A DNA stretch of 64,000 bases, taken from NCBI RefSeq assembly GCF_000023845.1, contig NC_013170.1, forward strand, positions 496,001 to 560,000, read 5' to 3'. Made by a program: the position numbers and the translations under genes. Below, piece by piece: positions 26,986 through 35,332 of this stretch. The notes below the pieces were generated by a model. It was not told the DNA's origin. It ran no database searches and saw only the letters and a program-made list of their open reading frames with translations. This stretch comes from Cryptobacterium curtum DSM 15641 (GTDB lineage: Bacteria > Actinomycetota > Coriobacteriia > Coriobacteriales > Eggerthellaceae). Numbering within the stretch: position 1 is the first letter of the stretch; each line of letters starts with the position of its first letter.

Positions 26986-27038
26986 CGGCAACAGTAAGGG
27001 TAACGGGAACGATAACGGTAAACGCAACGGTAAAACAG
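26982..27038. repeat. Hexamer (TAACGG-like) repeats at the aspS stop
   Basis: Starting at the aspS stop codon, about nine degenerate copies of a TAACGG/CAACGG/GAACGA hexamer follow each other to about 27038, with a 12-base super-period. No coding or hairpin role is apparent. Confidence 0.5.
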
Positions 27039-27174
27039 TGCGTGCTGATGTGTGGCTGTGGGGTTGTGACGACTGTCAGTGTCATACATAAGTGCCAGTT
27101 AGCGGAATACCGCGGCAATTAAGCAACAGCGTAATTAAATTGCCGATGACGAAAGATTGATAAGAGAGGTAGCC

Positions 27175-28935
27175 ATGAAGGTTCTCTATAACGACGGACA
27201 CATCGATGAATGTCCCGAAGACGAAGAGCTCCACGTTCTGCGTCATTCGGCTGCACATATTTTGGCGCAGGCCGTTAAGCGTTTATATCCTGAGGCTCGA
27301 TTTGGCTACGGACCAGCGAACGACAATGGGTTTTACTACGACATCGATCTTGGCGATGCGAAAATTTCAGAGGACGATCTGCCCACTATCGAAGCTGAGA
27401 TAAAAAAGATCGTTAAAGAGAATCTCAAGTTTACCGTCTTCGAGTTGCCGCGCGAAGAAGCGGTAAAGTTCATGACTGAACGGGGCGAAAGCTACAAGGC
27501 AGAGCATATTGGTGATTTGCCTGAAGATACGCGCTTGACGTTTTACCAGCAGGGCGAATACGTTGACATGTGCGTTGGACCACACATCACCTATACTAAG
27601 GCGCTCAAAGCATTCAAGTTAACAAATGTTTCGGGTGCCTATTGGAAGGGCGATGCCGCTAATAAAATGCTGACGCGTATCGGCGGCGTGGCATTTCGCA
27701 CCAAAGAAGAATTAGTGCATCATGAAGAGCTGCTTGCCGAAGCGGAAAAACGTGATCACCGCAAGATCGGCCGCGAAATGGAACTCTTTATGATGGCCGA
27801 TGAAGGCCCGGGCTTTCCGTTCTGGCTGCCTAATGGTATGCGTCTGAAAAATGCACTTACCCAGTATTGGATGGAAATGCAAGAGGCATACGGCTATGAA
27901 CAGGTCGATACTCCTATTATCTTGTCGCGCAAGCTGTGGGAAACCTCAGGTCACTGGGACCATTACAAAGAAAATATGTACACGACCGTCATCGATGATG
28001 AAGACTACGCTGTTAAGCCGATGAACTGTCCAGGTGCCTGCCTGATTTATAAAAGTAAGCCGCGCAGCTACCGCGATCTGCCGCTGAAGTTGGCTGAGGC
28101 GGGCAAAGATCATCGTCATGAACTGAAGGGCGCTTTACATGGCTTGTTCCGCGTGCGTGCTTTTACGCAGGACGATGCCCATCTGTTTATTCGTCCCGAT
28201 CAGATTACCGAACAGGTAACCGATACCGCACATCTGATTACGGCGTATTACGAACAGTTTGGTTTTCCGTATCGAGTTGAGCTTTCTACCCGCCCTGATG
28301 ATTCCATGGGATCCGATGAAGATTGGGCTCTTGCTGAAGAGGGTTTGCGCCAGGCGCTTGAGGCCATGGGTGTCGATTACACCTTAAACGAAGGCGATGG
28401 CGCGTTCTACGGTCCAAAAATCGACTTCCATCTGCAGGATTGCCTTGGTCGTACTTGGCAGTGCGGCACCATTCAGCTCGATTTTCAGCTGCCGCAAAAC
28501 TTTGAGTTGGAATACACCGATTCGGATGGCTCAAAGAAGCGACCAATCCTGATTCATCGTGCGGGCTTTGGTTCGTTTGAACGCTTTATTGGTATGCTGA
28601 CCGAACAGTACGCAGGCAAATTCCCCACATGGCTTTCTCCTTTGCAGGTAAAGGTGTTGCCGGTTTCGGAAAAACACCGCGAATACTCTCGTCAGATTGC
28701 TGATAAGCTGCGTCAAGCTGGTGTACGCGTGAAGGTTGACGAGCGCGACGAGAAAATTGGTTACAAGATCCGCGAAGCACGTAGTGTCGATCGGGTGCCC
28801 TACATGCTTATTCTGGGTGAAGTGGAAGAAGAAGCGGGTAACATTTCAGTGCGCGACCGGTCAAACGAAACCGTGCAGCGCAGCCTCGATGACTTTATCA
28901 CTGACATCCAAGCCGAGATTTCCGAAAGGCGCTGA
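27175..28935 (+). CDS. thrS: Threonyl-tRNA synthetase lacking the TGS domain
   Basis: About 586 residues. The usual N-terminal TGS domain (about 60 residues) is missing: only about 28 residues precede the editing-domain motif HSAAHILAQ. The editing site looks intact (HxxxH in HSAAH and the Cys and His of YVDMCVGPH). The catalytic core has CPGACLIYKSKPRSYRDLP, HRHELKGALHGLFRVRAFTQDDAHLF and the zinc ligands expected there, then the C-terminal anticodon domain (SPLQVKVLPVSEKH). The ATG at 27175 follows AGAGAGGT; an upstream TTG at 27157 would add only six residues and no TGS. A terminator hairpin lies at 29018. Confidence 0.95.
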   Translation: MKVLYNDGHIDECPEDEELHVLRHSAAHILAQAVKRLYPEARFGYGPANDNGFYYDIDLGDAKISEDDLPTIEAEIKKIVKENLKFTVFELPREEAVKFMTERGESYKAEHIGDLPEDTRLTFYQQGEYVDMCVGPHITYTKALKAFKLTNVSGAYWKGDAANKMLTRIGGVAFRTKEELVHHEELLAEAEKRDHRKIGREMELFMMADEGPGFPFWLPNGMRLKNALTQYWMEMQEAYGYEQVDTPIILSRKLWETSGHWDHYKENMYTTVIDDEDYAVKPMNCPGACLIYKSKPRSYRDLPLKLAEAGKDHRHELKGALHGLFRVRAFTQDDAHLFIRPDQITEQVTDTAHLITAYYEQFGFPYRVELSTRPDDSMGSDEDWALAEEGLRQALEAMGVDYTLNEGDGAFYGPKIDFHLQDCLGRTWQCGTIQLDFQLPQNFELEYTDSDGSKKRPILIHRAGFGSFERFIGMLTEQYAGKFPTWLSPLQVKVLPVSEKHREYSRQIADKLRQAGVRVKVDERDEKIGYKIREARSVDRVPYMLILGEVEEEAGNISVRDRSNETVQRSLDDFITDIQAEISERR

Positions 28936-28987
28936 CGTTTTAACATCCAAGCCGAGGTTTTAAGCGACGCGAAGTTTTAAGCGACGC
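28904..28987. repeat. Short direct repeats at and after the thrS stop
   Basis: ACATCCAAGCCGAG occurs at 28904-28917 (inside thrS) and again at 28943-28956 after the stop. GTTTTAAGCGACGC then occurs at 28957-28970 and 28974-28987, period 17. The pattern looks like repeated local slippage duplications of the gene end. Confidence 0.6.
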
Positions 28988-29017
28988 AATAATCCTCAAG
29001 CGGTAATGTTTTGACAG

Positions 29018-29058
29018 TACTCAGGTGTGGCTCATAGGCTGCACCTGAGTATTTTATT
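29018..29058 (+). terminator. Rho-independent terminator after thrS
   Basis: TACTCAGGTG (29018-29027) pairs exactly with CACCTGAGTA (29042-29051) around a 14-base loop, followed by TTTTATTTG. It fits an intrinsic terminator for thrS. Confidence 0.8.
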
Positions 29059-29112
29059 TGTACAAGTTTCCAAGAATTATTCCTGGCGTGTATGTGCCAG
29101 ATTTATCTCGTA

Positions 29113-29185
29113 CTAGCACAAACTCTGGCACCGGTGTCAGTGCTGGTACCAGCGTCAGTACCAATACCAGCACCAACATCAACAG
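29113..29185. repeat. Degenerate ACCAGYRYC hexamer tract
   Basis: A run of hexamers of the type ACCGGT, GTCAGT, GCTGGT, ACCAGC, ACCAAT and ATCAAC. The short frame across it would encode Ser/Thr/Asn/Gly repeats, but it starts inside the thrS terminator and lacks a ribosome site. It closely resembles the tract that encodes the N-terminus of AcpS at 63045. Confidence 0.5.
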
Positions 29186-29455
29186 TCCGTTGAGCTGCTC
29201 TCTTTGGTGGGTGATGCTACCTATTGGGACTGCGATAGTAACGGACGTGTAAATCCTGATAGATCGTTTATCGAGGGCAAGAAAAACCAAAGATTTCTTA
29301 ATTTTTTGGTAGACTTATAGCAAAGAGGCAAACTGAAGCAGAGGCAGTATGGTCATGCTGATTCGCCACATTATTTGATGCGATCATACGAATCGATCGT
29401 ACAAGTTTGATGGTGTCGTGCTTGGACCTAATAGTAGGTTTCGGAAGGGGGCCTC

Positions 29456-31663
29456 ATGATCTCCATCGGCTACGTCTTTGCAGTGTTTTGTGCTGGTTTA
29501 CTCTCTTTCTTTTCACCTTGCATTCTGCCTATTTTGCCCGTATATATTGCCTATCTTTCAGTTGATGCCACCTCTGAAAAGCTGTCGTTTGCGCGCAAAC
29601 TTGCACGCACGCTCGCTTTTATCATTGGATTATCAGCAGCGTTTTTCCTGCTTGGGTTTGGGGCAGGCGCACTGGGTGGTGTGATCTCGTCACCGATATT
29701 TTCGATTGTCTGCGGTGTGGTGGTATTTATCTTCGGCCTTTATATGGCTGGATTGCTGAAGATTGCCCCTCTTATGCGCGAGCGGCGTTTTACGCTACCG
29801 AAGAGCATTGCAGGAAAGAAAAGTGTGGCGAGTGCCTTCTTGCTGGGGCTTATCTTTTCATTGGGCTGGACTCCTTGTGTTGGTCCAATTTTAGCTTCGA
29901 TACTGGCGCTTGCCGCCGAACAAGGAACTGCCGCATCTGGTGGGTTCCTGTTGGCTATATATTCGCTTGGCTTGGCGATTCCCTTTTTGGTGCTTTCGTT
30001 AGGATCCGACTTTCTACTGAGTCGGGTACGTAATCTCAATCGCTATCTGCCAACCATTAAACTTGTTGGTGGCTTGGTACTTGCTGCATTGGGGTTATTC
30101 ATGATTATTTCGCAGGCTTACACGCTGCAGACCGGCGCTTCCGCGTCTCGTTCGCTTACACCTGCGAGCACCACTGAGTCAGTCAAAGCAGCAGAAGACT
30201 TTACCTTGCCAGCGCTGGATGGCTCTACGGCAACCTTGTCGGATTACCGTGGCAGGCCAGTCTATACTAAGTTTTGGGCAAGCTGGTGTCCGACGTGCCT
30301 TGCGGGGCTCGATGACTTCGCTTCACTCGCAACCGACTACAATGAAGCTGGCAGCGCGCAGATATTGTCTGTGGTGGCCCCTGGGCAAAAGGGCGAAGTT
30401 GACGAAAGTTCGTTTTCTACCTGGGCTACGGGGCAAGATCTTACGTTTCCTATTCTGTTCGATAGCGATGGGGCACAGCTGAGCCACTTTGATATTCGGG
30501 CCTATCCCACCTCAGTATTTTTCGATGCTGAGGGGCGGGTCGTAAAGAAAGTCACCGGCGAGATGACTTCCGATGAAGTGCGCGCCGAAATCGATGCACT
30601 TATTGCTGGCAAGACAGGCGATACAACAACATCTGTTGTTGATGATGGAAAGGGAACTACGGTGCATATTGATACGAATAATCTGCATGATATCTATTTT
30701 GCAGGCGGCTGTTTCTGGGGTGTTGAAGAATACTTTTCGCGTATCCCTGGGGTATATGACGTTGTCAGTGGCTACGCAAATGGCACAACCGAAAATCCCA
30801 CGTACCAACAGGTGTGTTCTGGTACAACGGGTCATACCGAAACGGTACATATTCGTTACGACCCATCTATTGTAAGTCTGCGTACTTTGGCCACGCAGCT
30901 GTTCAAAATTATTAATCCCTTAAGCCACAATCAACAAGGAAACGACCGGGGTACCCAGTATCGCACTGGTATGTACTACACCGATGAAGCCGATGCGTCG
31001 ACGCTTTCATCGGTACTTGCCGAAGAACAAACAAAGTATAGCGATCCTATTGCGACGGAACTTAAGCCACTTGAGAACTTCTCTGAAGCCGAAGACTATC
31101 ATCAGGATTACCTGAAAAAGAACCCCGGTGGGTACTGCCATATCGATTTCAGCAGCTTGGACGATGTACAGCTAGAAGCGGCGCAGTCATACGTTGACCC
31201 TTCTGAATACACGCGGCCGACCGATGAAGAAATCAAAGCAATGTTGACGGATGCTCAGTATCACGTGACGCAGCAGGAAGGTACCGATCCGGCATTTTCA
31301 GGGGAATATTTCAACACATTTGAAGCAGGCATTTACGTCGATATCGTGACGGGTGAACCGCTGTTTTCGTCTGAATCAAAGTACGCTTCTGGTTGTGGGT
31401 GGCCCAGTTTTACACAGCCTATCGACCCAGCTGTGATTGTTGAGCGCACCGATACGAGTCATGGCATGGTGCGTACTGAAGTGACTAGCCGTGTGGGCGC
31501 AAGCCATCTCGGTCATGTGTTTCCTGATGGTCCCTCTGATAAGGGGGGATTGCGGTATTGCATTGATAGTTCAGCGATTCGCTTTATTCCTTACGATCAG
31601 ATGGATGCTGAAGGGTACGGCAAATTTAAAGATGCCTGTGCCTACGGTGGGGATAATAGCTAA
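29456..31663 (+). CDS. CcdA-thioredoxin-MsrA-MsrB fusion protein
   Basis: 735 residues combining electron delivery across the membrane with repair of oxidised methionine outside it. Residues 1-225: a CcdA/DsbD-type core of six helices with its redox Cys pair in [11 protein letters not shown] and [10 protein letters not shown]. Residues about 240-385: an extracytoplasmic TlpA-like thioredoxin domain with WCPTC (Cys278, Cys281). Residues about 405-560: MsrA with the catalytic Cys in GGCFWG (Cys419). Residues about 580-735: MsrB with SGCGWPSF and catalytic Cys702 in RYCIDS; MsrB zinc Cys pairs are not seen. The reducing path is probably cytosolic thioredoxin to CcdA to Trx to MsrA/B. GGAAGGGGG ribosome site. 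Compare PilB of Neisseria, which lacks the fused CcdA. Confidence 0.95.
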   Translation: MISIGYVFAVFCAGLLSFFSPCILPILPVYIAYLSVDATSEKLSFARKLARTLAFIIGLSAAFFLLGFGAGALGGVISSPIFSIVCGVVVFIFGLYMAGLLKIAPLMRERRFTLPKSIAGKKSVASAFLLGLIFSLGWTPCVGPILASILALAAEQGTAASGGFLLAIYSLGLAIPFLVLSLGSDFLLSRVRNLNRYLPTIKLVGGLVLAALGLFMIISQAYTLQTGASASRSLTPASTTESVKAAEDFTLPALDGSTATLSDYRGRPVYTKFWASWCPTCLAGLDDFASLATDYNEAGSAQILSVVAPGQKGEVDESSFSTWATGQDLTFPILFDSDGAQLSHFDIRAYPTSVFFDAEGRVVKKVTGEMTSDEVRAEIDALIAGKTGDTTTSVVDDGKGTTVHIDTNNLHDIYFAGGCFWGVEEYFSRIPGVYDVVSGYANGTTENPTYQQVCSGTTGHTETVHIRYDPSIVSLRTLATQLFKIINPLSHNQQGNDRGTQYRTGMYYTDEADASTLSSVLAEEQTKYSDPIATELKPLENFSEAEDYHQDYLKKNPGGYCHIDFSSLDDVQLEAAQSYVDPSEYTRPTDEEIKAMLTDAQYHVTQQEGTDPAFSGEYFNTFEAGIYVDIVTGEPLFSSESKYASGCGWPSFTQPIDPAVIVERTDTSHGMVRTEVTSRVGASHLGHVFPDGPSDKGGLRYCIDSSAIRFIPYDQMDAEGYGKFKDACAYGGDNS

Positions 31664-31695
31664 ATAACGTAAGGTGATATACTTTTGTATGACCA

Positions 31696-31739
31696 CCTCG
31701 GGCGGGGGCATTTTGTGTTAGTGAACCCCTCGCCCGAGG
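31696..31739. terminator. Strong hairpin after the Msr fusion
   Basis: CCTCGGGCG (31696-31704) pairs with CGCCCGAGG (31731-31739), extended inside by GGGG with CCCC. Very stable, but no T tract follows on the plus strand. Probably a transcript end or a processing stem. Confidence 0.55.
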
Positions 31740-31934
31740 GTTCCGCTATTTAGCTGGGATAGTGATTACTGTTTCTACTATTCTGGTTATTGGTCAGTGG
31801 GGTTGAGTGTGAAGCAAAATCGATCGTGGCGATTCTGTTGCCTTTTCGGTGCCAATGGATATGCTTGCGAAATGAAATAAATGGATCCGGTTTTCAGCGT
31901 TACTCTGGATTCGGGTTCGATAAAGGAGGATCCG

Positions 31935-32411
31935 ATGGAGTGTGCGTTTAGATTTGCACAGCGAGAAGATACCGGCAAGCTCATTGCTTTCATTAAGGAA
32001 TTCGCTGCATTCCAGAAAGTCGGCGAAACGGTGCGCGCCGATGAAGACCGCCTACGTACCTGGATGTTTGATCGGGGTATGGCTGAGGCAATCTTTGTCG
32101 AAGTTAACGGTAAAGACGTTGGATTTTGCCTATTCAATCATGGTTTTTCAGCGCTGCAAGGTAAGCCTTCTATCTATGTGGAATGTATCTATCTGTATCC
32201 GGAATTTCGCGGTAAAGGGCTTGGGTCAGCTCTGTTCCGTCATATCGCTTCCATTGCACGTGAACGCGATTGGGTGCGGGTGGAATGTGCAAGCCCCGAC
32301 TGGAACGAGCGCAGCGGTGGCTTCTACAATTCACTGGGTGCTGAAGAAATGAATGGTTGGACAGTCTATCGCTTCTCTGGTGAAGCGCTTGAGAGCCTCG
32401 CTCATGAATAA
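31935..32411 (+). CDS. GNAT-family N-acetyltransferase
   Basis: About 158 residues. The acetyl-CoA loop is PEFRGKGLGSALFRHI, preceded by IYVECIYLYP. The middle (DWVRVECASPDWNERSGGFYNSLGAEE) matches diamine/thialysine acetyltransferase-like GNAT proteins, so an amine substrate is possible but not shown. A near-ideal AAAGGAGGA site at 31923 decides for the ATG at 31935, not the in-frame ATG at 31881. Stand-alone gene. Confidence 0.85.
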   Translation: MECAFRFAQREDTGKLIAFIKEFAAFQKVGETVRADEDRLRTWMFDRGMAEAIFVEVNGKDVGFCLFNHGFSALQGKPSIYVECIYLYPEFRGKGLGSALFRHIASIARERDWVRVECASPDWNERSGGFYNSLGAEEMNGWTVYRFSGEALESLAHE

Positions 32412-32746
32412 GAATCTCAAGAATCTTACTCACGAATCTTAAAATGGGTTTCGGGTTTATCGCTTCGTATTGGCGACCATATTTTTCGCGCTATTGGCTT
32501 ATTGCTTCCATGCCAATTAAATCTGCTATTTCAGCTGCGAAGACCTCTTATTATTACTCGCCCTGCATAGATTTGCACACATGGTAGGTAGAGCGGGTAG
32601 GGTGGTATTTGTATCGCGTGAGGGAAACACCTTGCTTTCGGCGGCAGATAGTGTTACGATTTAATCAAAAGGTGTTACTAGCGATCTTCTCAGAGGATTA
32701 TACAGTCTAGGGGAGAGACGCGAGTCTGATTCTGAGGGTTAATTGT
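32412..32746. other. 335-base gap upstream of the nickel/peptide-type importer
   Basis: No gene seen. The first half is unremarkable. The second half holds an exact direct repeat GTGTTAC (32651 and 32672, 21 bases apart, two helical turns) and, close to the first gene, a stem CTCAGA (32690-32695) with TCTGAG (32730-32735) enclosing the smaller stem GTCT/AGAC. These are candidates for a regulator site and a structured leader; I match them to no known riboswitch. Confidence 0.45.
32651..32678. promoter_or_regulatory. GTGTTAC direct repeat, 21-base period
   Basis: Two identical heptamers at 32651-32657 and 32672-32678 on one face of the helix, about 70 bases before the first gene of the importer operon. 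Possible binding site of a metal or nutrient regulator. The protein is unknown. Confidence 0.35.
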
Positions 32747-33538
32747 ATGTGCGAATGCGTGACACTGCTTGACACTATTGATGCATATTGGGATGAGCGA
32801 TCCTCTTCGTACAGTGAAACCATTCAGCGTGAATTAACAACAGAAATCTATCACCATTGGTGGTCGGTATTAGCTGATACAATCCCTGGTTTTGGTAAGC
32901 GCTCTTTGCGAGTGCTCGATATCGGATGCGGACCAGGGTTTTTCAGTATTCTCTGTGCGCAGGCGGGCTGTTCAGTTGATGCGCTCGACTGCAGTGTAAA
33001 GATGCTTGCTCACGCGCGCCAAAATCTTTTTCATGCTGGGCTCAATACTGCCGATAATGTGCAGGTGCGTTTTCATCAGGGAGATGCGCGTTTTCTGCCG
33101 TTTGACGATGGCGTCTTCGATGTTATCGTCACGAGAAATGTTACTTGGAATCTTGAAGATCCGCTGGGCGCTTATCGTGAATGGCAGCGCGTGCTTATCC
33201 CTGGCGGACGTCTTATTAACTTTGATGCGGGATGGTATTCCTATTTGTCGGATGTCGGCATCGAAGCGCAGCGAGTCATGGATCAGGCCGATGACCAACT
33301 ACTCGACTTGCCAGCTGCTTGTCGGGCAACTGACGACCAGTGTACGCGCTGCGAGCGTATTGCAGCTAGGTTGCCGCTGACACGCGAATCTCGACCCGCA
33401 TGGGACGATCGGACACTTCGTCAACTGAGATTTTCGCAGGTACAGGTTCATCGTAACATTCATAAGCGCGTGTGGACGCCAAATGAAGCCGCCTATTATG
33501 CTTCATCACCGCTTTTCATGATTGTTGGCGTGAAATAA
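32747..33538 (+). CDS. Class I SAM-dependent methyltransferase
   Basis: 263 residues. The SAM-binding motif I is LRVLDIGCGPGFFSI, followed by the acidic end of strand 2 (VDALDCSVKML), GDARFLPFDDGVFDVIVTRNVTW and the RVLIPGGRLINFD motif of the Methyltransf_11 type. It opens an operon with four ABC importer genes, 4 bases before the first permease. A methyltransferase in a nickel/peptide-type import operon may modify a metallophore or the imported compound (inference). The C-terminal region carries a Cys pair (ATDDQCTRCERI). Confidence 0.85.
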   Translation: MCECVTLLDTIDAYWDERSSSYSETIQRELTTEIYHHWWSVLADTIPGFGKRSLRVLDIGCGPGFFSILCAQAGCSVDALDCSVKMLAHARQNLFHAGLNTADNVQVRFHQGDARFLPFDDGVFDVIVTRNVTWNLEDPLGAYREWQRVLIPGGRLINFDAGWYSYLSDVGIEAQRVMDQADDQLLDLPAACRATDDQCTRCERIAARLPLTRESRPAWDDRTLRQLRFSQVQVHRNIHKRVWTPNEAAYYASSPLFMIVGVK

Positions 33539-33542
33539 TTCT

Positions 33543-34499
33543 ATGGCCGCGCTTGTCGTCAGACGTCTCTTGGCTCTTGGGGCGCTATTGGTAGGCATAA
33601 GCTTTATCAGTTTTTTACTTATGCATCTTTCGCCCAGTGATCCTGCTCTTATGATGTTGTCGGCTCAGGGGGTTGCTCCAACCCCCGACTTGCTTGAGCA
33701 GACACGACATGACATGGGACTCGATCAGCCTTTTTTTACGCAGTATATAAATTGGCTGCAGGGGATCTTTCAAGGCTATTGGGGCTATAGCTATGTTTAT
33801 AGTGCTCCCGTAGCTGATGTGCTGCTGCAGCGATTACCCGTGACGCTTACGCTGTCGTTTGCTGCGCTGTTGTTGACTCTTGGTATAGCGCTTCCAGCGG
33901 GCGTGACTGCCGCCCTTCATCCGACAAAGCTCTCCGCCCTGCTTATTCGTCTGTTTGAACTCACGAGTCTTTCGATGCCAACCTTTTGGTTTGGTTTACT
34001 GCTGATATACCTGTTTGCCCTTACACTTGGCTGGTTTCCTGCGGTATCTGATGCGTCAAGCGCTGTAGGCTACCTTCTTCCGGTGGTGGCTTTGTCGTTT
34101 TCTTACGTTGGTCGCCTGATCGGGCAGATACGAGCCGATGTGACTGCGGAAGTTGCTAAGCCTTATGTTGAAGGACTTATCAGTCGTGGTATGGATACAC
34201 ACCGTATCATCTGGCGCCATGTACTGCGCAATGCATTGCTTCCTTCTCTTACGGTAGCGGGCTTAGCTTTAGGAGCTATGCTTTCGGGCTCTATTACTAC
34301 CGAGATGGTATTTAATCTTCCGGGTTTGGGTCTTGCTTCCATTGAAGCCATTACTGCGCGCGATTACGCCCTTGTGCAGGGATATGTGCTTGTTAGTGCT
34401 TTGTTTTTCGTAATGGTGAATCTGTTTGTTGACATTATCTACCGCATCGCTGACCCACGTATTCGTCTTGAGCCATCTGAAAGGCGGGCTTTCAGATGA
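33543..34499 (+). CDS. ABC importer permease (DppB/NikB type)
   Basis: 318 residues, six helices. The N-terminus RRLLALGALLVGISFISFLLM is typical of the DppB/NikB family, and the EAA loop reads EVAKPYVEGLISRGMDTHRIIWRHVLRNALLPSL. Overlaps the next permease gene by 4 bases. Substrate peptide, nickel or an opine-type metallophore cannot be separated by sequence. Confidence 0.93.
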   Translation: MAALVVRRLLALGALLVGISFISFLLMHLSPSDPALMMLSAQGVAPTPDLLEQTRHDMGLDQPFFTQYINWLQGIFQGYWGYSYVYSAPVADVLLQRLPVTLTLSFAALLLTLGIALPAGVTAALHPTKLSALLIRLFELTSLSMPTFWFGLLLIYLFALTLGWFPAVSDASSAVGYLLPVVALSFSYVGRLIGQIRADVTAEVAKPYVEGLISRGMDTHRIIWRHVLRNALLPSLTVAGLALGAMLSGSITTEMVFNLPGLGLASIEAITARDYALVQGYVLVSALFFVMVNLFVDIIYRIADPRIRLEPSERRAFR

Positions 34500-35332
34500 A
34501 CAGAAAAACCTTTCAGATAAACGGAAGATCAGCGGTGTTCTTTGTTTCAGCAGCAGGGGTTGCAGCAGTTATCTTGCTGGCTTGTATTGCACCCTGGATT
34601 ACTCCCTGTGATCCGCTTGCGACCGACTATGCCAATACACTCTGTCCGCCCATGCCAGGTCACTGGTTTGGATGCGATGTGATGGGACGTGATCTCTTGA
34701 GCCGCATTATCGTGGGCGCTCGCATTTCAGTGCTCATGGGTCTTGCCGCTGTGGCCTTACCTGCGATTGTCGGTATTGGGATAGGTTTTATAGCGGCATA
34801 TATTGGTGGCTGGGTTGATACGCTTCTCATGCGTGTTGCTGATTTGTTTCAGTCGTTCCCTGAATTTATTTTAGGCGTGGCAATTGTGGGAGTGTTGGGT
34901 CCAAGTATGTTAAATGCCTTTATTGCCATTATCGCGGTCACGTGGATTCGTTATGCACGACAGACCCGGTCACTGGTTATTGGCATTGTGCATGCCCCAT
35001 TTATCGAAACAGCGCGCCTTAATGGCTGCAATGCTTGGCAGATAGCTGTGCGGCATATACTTCCCGCCATGCTTCCCCAAACGATAGCCATGGCAGTGCT
35101 CGATATAGGGCCTGTTATGCTATTGCTTGCTGCTTTTTCCTTCCTTGGTCTAGGAGTGCAGCCACCGACGCCCGAATGGGGCGCTCTGTTAAATGACGGT
35201 CGTTTCTACTTTTCAAGCGCACCGTACCTGATGCTTTTTCCGGGTGTAGCCATATTTGTCACAGTACTTGTTTTCAATATATTGGGTACGAGTTTCAGTC
35301 GCATTATCAACAATAAGGAGAATCGCCTATGA
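34496..35332 (+). CDS. ABC importer permease (DppC/NikC type)
   Basis: 278 residues, six helices, DppC/NikC family: CDVMGRDLLSRIIVGARISVL and the EAA loop HAPFIETARLNGCNAWQIAVRHILPAMLPQ. The start codon overlaps the upstream permease (ATGA), and its own end overlaps the binding-protein gene by 4 bases, so all are coupled. Confidence 0.93.
   Translation: MNRKTFQINGRSAVFFVSAAGVAAVILLACIAPWITPCDPLATDYANTLCPPMPGHWFGCDVMGRDLLSRIIVGARISVLMGLAAVALPAIVGIGIGFIAAYIGGWVDTLLMRVADLFQSFPEFILGVAIVGVLGPSMLNAFIAIIAVTWIRYARQTRSLVIGIVHAPFIETARLNGCNAWQIAVRHILPAMLPQTIAMAVLDIGPVMLLLAAFSFLGLGVQPPTPEWGALLNDGRFYFSSAPYLMLFPGVAIFVTVLVFNILGTSFSRIINNKENRL

Larger units (their letters stand above)
28936..29455. other. 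520-base gap between thrS and the Msr fusion
   Basis: Contains the direct repeats, the thrS terminator and the hexamer tract listed separately. The last 170 bases (29285-29455) are A+T-rich and should hold the promoter of the Msr fusion gene. The stretch GATCATACGAATCGATCGTAC near 29380 is a weak inverted repeat. I see no gene. Confidence 0.5.

Noticed and set aside
27157-27174. TTG start of thrS
   Set aside because: The AGAGAGGT ribosome site fits the ATG at 27175, and the extra six residues do not form a TGS domain.
23460-27174. T-box leaders before hisS, aspS or thrS
   Set aside because: I found no T-box sequence (TGGNACC-type) or antiterminator in the leaders; a search with a T-box covariance model would decide.
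29058-29252. Short Ser/Thr/Asn-rich rightward frame after thrS
   Set aside because: It starts within the thrS terminator, has no ribosome site and follows the hexamer repeat.
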